Source: an uncultured Bacilli bacterium
Lineage (GTDB): Bacteria; Bacillota_I; Bacilli_A; RF39; UBA660
Direction: 5' to 3'
Length of the DNA stretch: 6,946 bases
Assembly: GCA_944358275.1 (NCBI GenBank)
Contig: CALVQZ010000062.1
Coordinates: forward strand, 1 to 6,946
Shown: in pieces, positions 1 to 5,763 of the stretch
How the letters are laid out: every line of letters begins with the position of its first letter
Position numbering within the stretch: position 1 is the first letter of the stretch
The notes under the pieces: model-generated
The model's database searches: none
The model's input: only the letters and a program-made list of their open reading frames with translations
Told to the model about the DNA's origin: nothing
Position numbers and translations under genes: made by a program

Positions 1-1
1 T

Positions 2-112
2 GCACTCGTTTTATCTGCTCGTAAACTTGAAAGATTGATTTTTGGATTGCTGCGAAAAAATCAATATTACAAACCAATTGACTCGGTTCAAATATCAAAG
101 AACGGTTCATAG
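2..112 (+). CDS. IS110-family transposase, C-terminal fragment (5' part outside window)
   Basis: An open frame enters from the left edge and stops at TAG 110-112, giving 36 visible residues. The stretch ALVLSARKLERLIFGLL followed by a YYKP-like tail resembles the conserved end of IS110-family transposases (ALVxTARKLVRLxxxLL...LYxP), the helix after the Transposase_20 domain. These enzymes are DEDD/serine recombinases that move the element through a circular intermediate, guided by a structured non-coding RNA encoded at one end of the element. The catalytic parts lie outside the window, so activity cannot be judged. No frameshift is visible in the part present. Hairpin-rich non-coding DNA follows directly, as expected for an element end. 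Family recognition is from memory of the C-terminal pattern, and the fragment is short. The IS110 and IS1111 subgroups cannot be separated from this piece. Confidence 0.72.
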   Translation, partial: ALVLSARKLERLIFGLLRKNQYYKPIDSVQISKNGS

Positions 113-165
113 TTATCATAAATATGATTGTAGGACTAAAGTCCGAAAAGAATATTTATGATAGC
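112..165 (+). ncRNA. Long imperfect hairpin at the IS110 right end; candidate bridge/seek RNA element
   Basis: Twelve perfect pairs join 114-125 (TATCATAAATAT) to 152-163 (ATATTTATGATA). They extend outward by T113/G164 (wobble) and G112/C165. Inside is a symmetric 7 x 7 internal loop (126-132 and 145-151), then a short GC-rich stem, GGAC 133-136 with GTCC 141-144, closed by TAAA. A stem, internal loop and capped stem is the general plan of the guide-bearing loops in IS110-family RNAs. The hairpin starts at the last base of the transposase stop codon. The secondary structure is read directly from the sequence; the guide role is inference. It could instead be part of a transcription terminator or a simple structural end. 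Confidence 0.45.
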
Positions 166-173
166 GAACATTT

Positions 174-200
174 GTTTTAGTTTGTAACTAAAACCTTTTT
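174..200 (+). terminator. Second hairpin with T5 tract; possible transposase terminator or second RNA loop
   Basis: GTTTTAGTT 174-182 pairs perfectly with AACTAAAAC 186-194 around a TGT loop. CC and TTTTT (196-200) follow. The stem is long but AT-rich and the T tract is short, so termination would be modest. If the upstream hairpin belongs to a transposon-encoded guide RNA, this could be its second stem-loop or its end. Confidence 0.4.
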
Positions 201-224
201 GGCGTGGAATAATTTATTTGATAA

Positions 225-251
225 GGCAGCAAACTATTCAAAATATCTGCC
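225..251 (+). other. Third inverted repeat in the IS110 end
   Basis: GGCAG 225-229 pairs with CTGCC 247-251 across a 17-base AT-rich loop. There is no T tract on either side, so it is not a terminator. Its GC-rich arms stand out against the AT-rich surroundings, and it probably still belongs to the element's non-coding end. Confidence 0.3.
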
Positions 252-357
252 AATTTTTAAAATTTTACCTATTGACTTTTACCAGATGTTCTTTCTATCT
301 TCTATTTTTAGTATACCATATTTTTATTTTTTTTTGTATGAATTTTTAATATTTACT
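252..357. other. Non-coding stretch containing the probable IS110/host boundary
   Basis: This AT-rich sequence lies between the last hairpin and the stop codon of the trxB-like gene. No ORF, tRNA or clear terminator is visible. It contains TTGACT at 272-277 on the + strand, a good -35-like hexamer pointing away from the transposase. The exact end of the element cannot be fixed without the left end or an empty site. No clear hairpin with a U tract follows the minus-strand operon here, so its terminator may have been displaced by the insertion. Confidence 0.35.
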
Positions 358-1248
358 TTATTCTATATCTTTTAATATATTTAATGCAGCTGTTGCACCT
401 TCTCCAATAGCAGTAGATATTTGATATACACTTTTTGATATTATATCTCCACAAGCATATATTTTATCTACATTTGTTTTCATATTATTATCAACTATAA
501 TATATCCATCTTTTGTATTTAATTTATCGCATTTTATAGGTATTGGTACATTACCTTTGTTTACAAATAATCCATCACATTTAATTGTTTTTTTATCTGT
601 AAGAATTATACCTGACAACTTGTCATTTTCTTCTAATAGTTCTATTATGCTTGTATTTTTTATAATTTCTAAATTATTTATATTCTTAATTTCATTTTGT
701 ATAAGTTCTTCTGTTATAAATTTTTCATTTCTACATATTAAATATACTTTATTACAAATTTTAGATAGATAAATTGCACTATCTAATGCATTTCTTTCAT
801 CACCAACTACACATACATCTTTATCTTTATATAAAGTACCATCACAAACAGAACAATAACTTATTCCTCTTCCTAATAGTTTCTTTTCGTTTTCTAAACC
901 TAATTCTTTAGGTCTTCTTCCATTTGCAATTATAACTCCTTTACAAGTTATATCTCCTTTGTTAGTTTTTACTATTTTTTTGTCTTTTTCATTTATTATT
1001 TCTATTACATTTGCATACTTATATGAAACATTTAATTCTCTTATTTGTTCAAAAATATTAAATGCTAAAGTAGGTCCATCTATCGACTTAATACCAGGAT
1101 AATTATTTATATCCATAATCATATTTAATTGACCACCTGGTGCATTTTTTTCTACTACACATACATTAACATTTGCTCTTTTTAAATATAATGCTGAAGT
1201 CATTCCTGCTACACCACATCCAATTATAACTATATCAAAATCTAACAT
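358..1248 (-). CDS. Thioredoxin-reductase-like flavoprotein, probably ferredoxin-dependent (FFTR type)
   Basis: A 296-residue flavoprotein disulfide reductase of the low-molecular-weight thioredoxin reductase fold. The N-terminal FAD dinucleotide motif GCGVAG is at about 10-15. The redox-active CSVC followed by DG is at 132-135. The C-terminal FAD motif ACGD ends at D268 and is followed by YQISTAIGEGATAA. The enzyme should reduce thioredoxin in the cytoplasm. Both NADPH motifs of normal TrxB are broken: GxGxxA reads GDERNA (149-154), and HRRxxxR reads CRNEKFI (172-178). This is the diagnostic pattern of the clostridial flavin thioredoxin reductases that take electrons from ferredoxin, so NADPH dependence is unlikely. 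The start was chosen at ATG 1246-1248 because GAGG (1258-1255) sits six bases upstream. An in-frame ATG at 1281 would add 11 unconserved residues and lacks a comparable site. It overlaps the end of lgt by 14 bases, suggesting coupled translation. The fold and CxxC are certain; the electron donor is inferred. Confidence 0.88.
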   Translation of the reverse strand: MLDFDIVIIGCGVAGMTSALYLKRANVNVCVVEKNAPGGQLNMIMDINNYPGIKSIDGPTLAFNIFEQIRELNVSYKYANVIEIINEKDKKIVKTNKGDITCKGVIIANGRRPKELGLENEKKLLGRGISYCSVCDGTLYKDKDVCVVGDERNALDSAIYLSKICNKVYLICRNEKFITEELIQNEIKNINNLEIIKNTSIIELLEENDKLSGIILTDKKTIKCDGLFVNKGNVPIPIKCDKLNTKDGYIIVDNNMKTNVDKIYACGDIISKSVYQISTAIGEGATAALNILKDIE

Positions 1249-2053
1249 CTTCAACCTCATAGCTATCATATTTATTTTCAAATTTTGATTGTCTAATATT
1301 TTTAAATATAAGTATGTTTCCTATTATTATCATTATTACTGATACTATTTGAGCTACTTTAAAATTACCTAACATTAAACTATCTGTTCTTAATATTTCA
1401 ATAACAAATCTTCCTATTCCATACCAAACTAAATATATTCCTGTAAGTTGTCCTACTTTTAAATATCTTGCAAATTTTCTTACTAAAATAAGTATTATAA
1501 ATCCTAGTAAACACCACAATGATTCATAATAGAATGTAGGATGATAATAATTACCACCTATATTCATTCCATCTATTACAAATTCAGGTATTATTTTCAT
1601 ATTTTCTAATACACTTCTTTCTACTATAGGACCATGTGCTTCACTATTAAAGAAGTTTCCCCATCTTCCTATTGCTTGTGCGATTATAAGTCCAACTACT
1701 GCCATATCTGTAATTTTAAATATTCTTACTTTATATTTAATCGAATAGAAAATAATAAATAAAAGTCCAAATATTATACCACCATGTATAGCAAGTCCTC
1801 CATTCCATACTTGTAATATTTCACTAGGATTCTGTAAATAATAATCTAAATCAAATAAAATATAGTATAATCTAGCACCTATAATACCAAATATTATTGT
1901 CCAAAATATTAAGTTAATACAAAAATCTAAATCTATTTCATATTTTTTTGCCTCTATTAAAAATAATAAAGATGCGATAATTACTCCAACTAAAATATAT
2001 ATTGAGTACCACATAATTTCAAAATCAAATATTCTAAATGCTACTGGATTCAT
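1235..2053 (-). CDS. lgt: Phosphatidylglycerol:prolipoprotein diacylglyceryl transferase
   Basis: Lgt moves the diacylglyceryl group of phosphatidylglycerol to the lipobox cysteine of prolipoproteins in the cytoplasmic membrane, the first step of lipoprotein maturation. The 272-residue length is normal, and several hydrophobic helices are visible through the chain. Family signatures are intact: MNPVAF at the N-terminus, WNGGLAIHGG with the essential His at H90, and the Lgt signature GRWGNFFNSEAHG (R130-G141, matching the E. coli R143/N146/E151/G154 positions). HPTFYYES (171-178) and GRFVIE (R215, E219) with LRTD follow. The usual RWYG near residue 15 reads MWYS, a mild deviation. The start has a strong site, AAGGGTGAT (2066-2058), just upstream. 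The gene overlaps the YvlD-like gene by 20 bases and the trxB-like gene by 14, so the three form one operon. Bacillus has hprK just before lgt; it is absent here. Confidence 0.97.
   Translation of the reverse strand: MNPVAFRIFDFEIMWYSIYILVGVIIASLLFLIEAKKYEIDLDFCINLIFWTIIFGIIGARLYYILFDLDYYLQNPSEILQVWNGGLAIHGGIIFGLLFIIFYSIKYKVRIFKITDMAVVGLIIAQAIGRWGNFFNSEAHGPIVERSVLENMKIIPEFVIDGMNIGGNYYHPTFYYESLWCLLGFIILILVRKFARYLKVGQLTGIYLVWYGIGRFVIEILRTDSLMLGNFKVAQIVSVIMIIIGNILIFKNIRQSKFENKYDSYEVEDVRF
1255..1258 (-). promoter_or_regulatory. Ribosome binding site that sets the trxB-like start
   Basis: GAGG on the minus strand lies six bases before ATG 1248 and inside the last codons of lgt. It favours the internal start over the longer reading frame that begins at 1281. 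Confidence 0.7.
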
Positions 2054-2471
2054 TTATATCACCCTTTCTCGTTAATTTTGTTATTATTTTATTCATAAAT
2101 AAATTCATAATTGATATAAGTATTACTGTAAAAAATAATGTTATTATACCTCTTGTTTCAAAGTGAGTTCCAAGAATAAAATCTGTTAATTTTAATATAA
2201 CTATATTTATACAAGGATAAAATAGTCCAAATGTTAAACCAATTATTGGAATTGACATTCTAAATAATATAGGTTTTATTGTTAAATTAAAAATATAAAT
2301 TATTAAAGCTGCTACTAGTATATATATTCCATAATAACTTTTATCAAAATATATTGTTTTAAAACAAGTAGAAATCAATAATAGTATTACTGCATACCCT
2401 ATTATATTTATTAAACTATTTAAAAACTTATTTAATCCCCTACTAACATCATATTCTATTATATATTTCAT
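2034..2471 (-). CDS. YvlD-like membrane protein (phage holin family 4 superfamily)
   Basis: A 145-residue protein with four predicted membrane helices, at roughly 21-38, 47-61, 74-94 and 108-128. A positively charged tail (TKLTRK) ends it. The core NLTIKPIL (62-69), then PIIGLTFGLF and the Asn in CINIVIL, matches the PF04020 pattern, which includes Bacillus YvlD. The holin label is a family name; no lysis role is implied and the biochemical function is unknown. A longer frame begins at ATG 2483, but GAGG (2481-2478) lies between that ATG and ATG 2471 with ideal six-base spacing, so 2471 is taken as the start. It is first in the operon with lgt and overlaps it by 20 bases. uvrA-yvlD-lgt order recalls Bacillus, which supports the family call. 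Confidence 0.82.
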   Translation of the reverse strand: MKYIIEYDVSRGLNKFLNSLINIIGYAVILLLISTCFKTIYFDKSYYGIYILVAALIIYIFNLTIKPILFRMSIPIIGLTFGLFYPCINIVILKLTDFILGTHFETRGIITLFFTVILISIMNLFMNKIITKLTRKGDINESSSI

Positions 2472-2477
2472 AGTACA

Positions 2478-2481
2478 CCTC
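2478..2481 (-). promoter_or_regulatory. Ribosome binding site that sets the YvlD-like start
   Basis: GAGG is followed by six bases and ATG 2471-2469. The upstream in-frame ATG at 2483 overlaps this site and would lie at or before the predicted transcription start, so it is unlikely to be used. Confidence 0.65.
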
Positions 2482-2487
2482 ATTATA

Positions 2488-2517
2488 ATTATATCACAAG
2501 AAATACTTTATTATCAA
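2488..2517 (-). promoter_or_regulatory. SigmaA-type promoter of the yvlD-like/lgt/trxB-like operon
   Basis: On the minus strand, TTGATA (2517-2512) and TATAAT (2493-2488) are separated by 18 bases. TG one base before the -10 gives an extended -10. Transcription would begin near 2481, so the ribosome binding site would sit almost at the 5' end of the message. A second TATAAT (2487-2482) directly abuts the site and is too close to serve this start. Confidence 0.6.
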
Positions 2518-2596
2518 TATAACTTATTTTTTAAATAAATGGTACAAAATAAAAATCCAAAAGTTTTTGTAAACGCAACTCTTGTTTGAAAATTAG

Positions 2597-2625
2597 TTAC
2601 ATTTAACAAAACAAACAATTATAAT
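2597..2625 (+). promoter_or_regulatory. Promoter in front of the RhuM remnant
   Basis: TTACAT (2597-2602), a 17-base spacer and a perfect TATAAT (2620-2625) lie on the + strand. They are followed about 25 bases later by GGAGG (2650-2654), ten bases before ATG 2665. The expression signals of the decayed gene therefore look intact. It diverges from the lgt operon promoter. Confidence 0.5.
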
Positions 2626-2664
2626 ATCGATAGATAGTGCTTATGGTTTGGAGGAGTTTTATAT

Positions 2665-2737
2665 ATGACAAAAAAAAGATAATAATTTAATTATATATGA
2701 AGATAAAGATGGTATTACTAAAGTAAAGAGAAAGTAG
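2665..2737 (+). pseudogene. RhuM-family protein, N-terminal remnant with frameshift
   Basis: After a good ribosome binding site the frame reads ATG ACA AAA AAA AGA and stops at TAA 2680-2682. Removing one A from the run of seven (2671-2677) restores MTKKDNNLIIYEDKDGITKV, which closely matches the start of RhuM (virulence RhuM family) proteins. Their next segment normally continues into a VRF...VWLTQ motif. Here that similarity ends after the Val, and a stop follows at 2735-2737. About 20 codons of a normally several-hundred-residue protein survive. RhuM proteins are common accessory genes in gut bacteria and their role is poorly known. The match is to a short N-terminus, so identity is probable rather than certain. 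Loss of the rest looks like a deletion joining it to unrelated sequence. Confidence 0.55.
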
Positions 2738-2850
2738 ATATTGAAAAATGTGGAGAACCATCATTTTTACTTATTTTAACAGCATCTTCATTATCTTATG
2801 TTCGTAGTGATGGCGTGTATGTTGTATCTATTGGAAATTTAAAAAATTAA
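2722..2850 (+). pseudogene. C-terminal scrap resembling an AAA/DUF4143-type ATPase
   Basis: The frame ending at TAA 2848-2850 reads DIEKCGEPSFLLILTASS and then a YVRSDGVYVVSIGNLKN tail. The pattern PSFxxxLT...xYxRxDGVYVVxIGxLK is reminiscent of the C-terminal tail of one class of AAA ATPases with a DUF4143-like end, where the last strand carries DGVxVVPIGCLK. It has no start codon of its own and sits in a different frame from the RhuM remnant before it. This suggests that a large deletion fused two neighbouring accessory genes. It is not the tail of the broken ATPase at 5764-6828, whose end is different (EEGILIIGIQEFL). The family assignment is tentative; the tail could belong to another ATPase group. 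Confidence 0.38.
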
Positions 2851-2898
2851 AAAGAAGTTATAATGAAATTATTTTATCTCATTATAGCTTCTTTTTTT
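2849..2898. terminator. Bidirectional intrinsic terminator overlapping the 3' end of uvrA
   Basis: AAGAAGTTATAATGA (2852-2866) pairs with TCATTATAGCTTCTT (2879-2893) over 15 positions with one T/G wobble. The 12-base loop is 2867-2878. On the + strand it is followed by TTTTT (2894-2898), serving the decayed locus. On the minus strand it is followed by a T-rich run (2851 downward), serving uvrA. The uvrA stop codon lies in the loop, and its last codons form one arm. Confidence 0.82.
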
Positions 2899-5705
2899 AG
2901 TTCTTCTTTTAAATAATATCCTGTATATGATTTTTCATTTTTTGAAACTTCTTCTGGTGTTCCTTTTGCAACAATTTCACCACCAAATTCTCCACCATCA
3001 GGTCCTAAATCAATTATATAATCAGCTACTTTAATCATATCTAAATTATGCTCTATTACAATTACTGTATCTCCATTATCTACTATTCTTTGTAATATTG
3101 AAATTAACTTCTTAACATCATCTGTATGAAGTCCTGTAGTAGGTTCATCTAATATAAATACACTCTTTCCAGTAGCTCTTTTTTGTAATTCTTTAGCAAG
3201 TTTTACTCTACTTGCTTCCCCTCCACTTAATGTAGGAGCACTTTGTCCTAATTTCACATATCCAAGGCCAACTTCCATAAGCATATTTAATTTGTTTTTT
3301 ACTTTAGGTATACTATCAAAAAACTCATATGCCTCTTCTACAGTCATATCTAATACTTGTGCTACATTCTTACCTTTAAACTTTATTTCTAATGTTTCCC
3401 TATTATATCTAGTTCCTTTACATACTTCACAAGGAACATATACATCAGGTAAAAAATGCATCTCTATTTTCTTAACCCCATCACCAAAACAAGCTTCACA
3501 TCTTCCACCTTTTACATTAAAAGAAAATCTTCCCTTATCATATCCTCTTATTTTAGCTTCTTTAGTGTTTGTAAATACATCTCTTATATCATCAAACACA
3601 CCTGTATATGTAGCTGGATTACTCCTAGGTGTCCTTCCTATTGGATCTTGTGATACATTTACTACTTTATCTACATAATCTATTCCTTTTATACTTTTAT
3701 ATTTACCCGGTTTTTCTTTAGATTTATATAATGTAGATGATAATATTTTATAAAGTAATTCATTAACTAAAGTACTTTTACCACTACCAGATACTCCCGT
3801 AACACAAGTAAATGTTCCAAGAGGAAAAGATACATTTATATTTTTTAAATTATTTTCTTTACAACCTTTAATCTCAATAAATTTACCATTACCTTTTCTT
3901 CTTTTCTTAGGCACATCTATCTTAAGTTTACCACTTAAATACTTACCTGTAATACTATTATCATTTTCCATAACTTCTTTACGAGTACCTGCTGCTACTA
4001 CATACCCACCATGAAGTCCAGATTTCGGTCCAATATCAATCAAATAATCAGACTGCATCATAGTTTCTGCATCGTGCTCTACTACAATAAGTGTATTTCC
4101 TAAATCCCTCATTTCAAGTAATGAATTTATCAATTTTTGATTATCTTTTTGATAAAGCCCAATAGAAGGTTCATCAAGAACATAAAGTATTCCAGATAAT
4201 CTAGATCCAATTTGAGTTGCAAGTCTTATTCTTTGTAATTCACCACCACTTAATGTACCTGCTGTTCTATTTAATGTTAAATATTCAAGGCCTACATTTA
4301 TTAAAAACTTTAATCTATCTAATATATCTTTAATTATAAGTTTAGATATTTCTTGCTCTTCTTTATTAAGCTTAATTTCACTAAAGAACTTATATAAATC
4401 TCTAATACTTAAGTTACACATTTCATATATATTCTTATTCTTAATCTTTACATTTAAAACTTCATTCTTAAGTCTAGCACCATGACATACTTCACATGAA
4501 AGCTCTGTCATATATCTTTCTAACCAATCTCTTATAAAAGAACTACTTGTTTCTTTATATCTTCTTTCAAACATATTACATATACCTTCATATTTTTCAA
4601 GTTTATGCATTCTATTGCCACTTCTTGTTAAAAAATCAAACTCAATTACATCAGGAGATCCATATAAAATTATATCTAATTCTTTTCTTTTTAAATCATT
4701 TATAGGAGTATTCATATCAATGTTATAATAATTACATACTATATCTAATGTTTTTTTGTATATATTTACATCATCCATATTGTTAAGTGGTATAATTGCA
4801 TTTTTATTTAAACTTAAACTCTTATCAGGTATTATCAAATCTTCATCAATTTTTTGTTTAAAACCAAGTCCTTTACAAGATGGACATGCTCCAAATGGTG
4901 AGTTAAATGAAAACAATCTAGGCTCAAGCTCAGGCATAGAAAAATCACAATAAGGACACGCTAAATGTTCAGACATAAGTATTTCTTTTTCACCAACAAC
5001 TGATATTATTACTTTACCATCTGCAAGTTTAGTAGCATTCTCAATAGACTCAAATAATCTACTTCTAACTTCTTCTTTAATGACTAATCTATCAATTATA
5101 ACATCTATATTAGATTTCTTATTTTTCTCTAAAGTTATATCTTCACTTAAATCTAACATTTCATCATTAACTCTAACTCTTACATATCCACTTTTTCTTA
5201 AATCATCAAATAGATCTTTATGAGTACCTTTTTCCCCTCTTATTATTGGTGCCATTACCATTATTTTAGTACCAATTTCCATATCTAATACTTTATTTAC
5301 CATCTCTTCTATACTCTGATTAGTTATTTCTATATTATGTATAGGACAATAAGGAATACCAATTCTAGCATACAATAATCTTAAATAATCATATATTTCA
5401 GTAACAGTACCTACAGTACTTCTAGGATTATTATTTGTAGTCTTTTGATCAATACTAATACTTGGACTTAATCCCTCGATAGAATCAACATCTGGCTTTT
5501 CAAAATTACCTAAAAACTGTCTAGCATAAGCACTTAAACTATCCACATATCTTCTTTGACCTTCAGCATAAATAGTATTAAAAGCAAGACTACTTTTACC
5601 ACTACCTGATACTCCTGTCATTACTACTAATTTATTTTTAGGAATTTCAATATCTATATTTTTTAAATTATTTTCTCTTGCACCTTTTATTACAATTTTA
5701 TCCAT
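2874..5705 (-). CDS. uvrA: UvrABC excinuclease subunit A
   Basis: UvrA is the DNA-damage-recognising ATPase of nucleotide excision repair; it dimerises and loads UvrB at lesions. The length of 943 residues is typical and the gene is uninterrupted. The first Walker A is GVSGSGKSS (31-39), followed by the UvrB-binding and insertion regions. Zinc cysteines are C250/C253 with C274/C277, and further CxxC pairs are at 404/407, 736/739 and 759/762. The first signature is LSGGE (485-489) with LDEPSIGL (510-517); the second half has Walker A 637-645, LSGGE 826-830 and LDEPTTGLH ending at 860. The first D-loop reads GLYQKDN where GLHQRDN is usual (Y518). GGAG ends seven bases before ATG 5705. It has its own promoter and terminator, so it is probably monocistronic. 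The usual upstream partner uvrB is not in the window. No LexA-type inverted repeat was seen in the promoter. Confidence 0.99.
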   Translation of the reverse strand: MDKIVIKGARENNLKNIDIEIPKNKLVVMTGVSGSGKSSLAFNTIYAEGQRRYVDSLSAYARQFLGNFEKPDVDSIEGLSPSISIDQKTTNNNPRSTVGTVTEIYDYLRLLYARIGIPYCPIHNIEITNQSIEEMVNKVLDMEIGTKIMVMAPIIRGEKGTHKDLFDDLRKSGYVRVRVNDEMLDLSEDITLEKNKKSNIDVIIDRLVIKEEVRSRLFESIENATKLADGKVIISVVGEKEILMSEHLACPYCDFSMPELEPRLFSFNSPFGACPSCKGLGFKQKIDEDLIIPDKSLSLNKNAIIPLNNMDDVNIYKKTLDIVCNYYNIDMNTPINDLKRKELDIILYGSPDVIEFDFLTRSGNRMHKLEKYEGICNMFERRYKETSSSFIRDWLERYMTELSCEVCHGARLKNEVLNVKIKNKNIYEMCNLSIRDLYKFFSEIKLNKEEQEISKLIIKDILDRLKFLINVGLEYLTLNRTAGTLSGGELQRIRLATQIGSRLSGILYVLDEPSIGLYQKDNQKLINSLLEMRDLGNTLIVVEHDAETMMQSDYLIDIGPKSGLHGGYVVAAGTRKEVMENDNSITGKYLSGKLKIDVPKKRRKGNGKFIEIKGCKENNLKNINVSFPLGTFTCVTGVSGSGKSTLVNELLYKILSSTLYKSKEKPGKYKSIKGIDYVDKVVNVSQDPIGRTPRSNPATYTGVFDDIRDVFTNTKEAKIRGYDKGRFSFNVKGGRCEACFGDGVKKIEMHFLPDVYVPCEVCKGTRYNRETLEIKFKGKNVAQVLDMTVEEAYEFFDSIPKVKNKLNMLMEVGLGYVKLGQSAPTLSGGEASRVKLAKELQKRATGKSVFILDEPTTGLHTDDVKKLISILQRIVDNGDTVIVIEHNLDMIKVADYIIDLGPDGGEFGGEIVAKGTPEEVSKNEKSYTGYYLKEELKKEAIMR

Positions 5706-5727
5706 ACTATCACTCCAAATCTTTAGT

Positions 5728-5755
5728 ATTATACCAAATTATCATAGATTTTAAA
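5728..5755 (-). promoter_or_regulatory. Extended -10 promoter of uvrA
   Basis: TATAAT (5733-5728) is preceded by TGG on the minus strand, giving TGn-TATAAT. The -35 is weak (TTTAAA, 5755-5750, spacer 16). Transcription would start near 5721, about 15 bases before ATG 5705, with GGAG in between. No Bacillus/Clostridium LexA box was found by eye. Confidence 0.6.
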
Positions 5756-5763
5756 ACAAATAA

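Noticed and set aside
174..194. GTTTTAG-type sequence resembling the start of a type II CRISPR repeat
   Set aside because: Only one copy is present, with no spacers or cas genes. The sequence is better explained as one arm of a perfect hairpin.
557..772. Open frame of 71 codons on the + strand inside the trxB-like gene
   Set aside because: It is antisense to a gene with clear motifs, has no family pattern, and its composition is what the complement of an AT-rich gene gives.
1249..1281. Longer N-terminus for the trxB-like protein from ATG 1281
   Set aside because: The extra 11 residues are unlike the family, and a good GAGG site stands six bases before ATG 1248.
2034..2471. Functional phage holin or prophage gene
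   Set aside because: The similarity is to the YvlD-containing PF04020 group, and the gene lies in a housekeeping operon with lgt. No lysis or phage genes are nearby.
3292..3678. Open frames on the + strand inside uvrA (also 3456-3653 and 4756-4953)
   Set aside because: These are shadows of the conserved uvrA coding strand, with no ribosome binding site or recognisable domain.
5706..5763. Possible SOS (LexA) operator in front of uvrA
   Set aside because: No GAAC-N4-GTTC-like inverted repeat was found in the promoter region, only AT-rich spacer and the extended -10.
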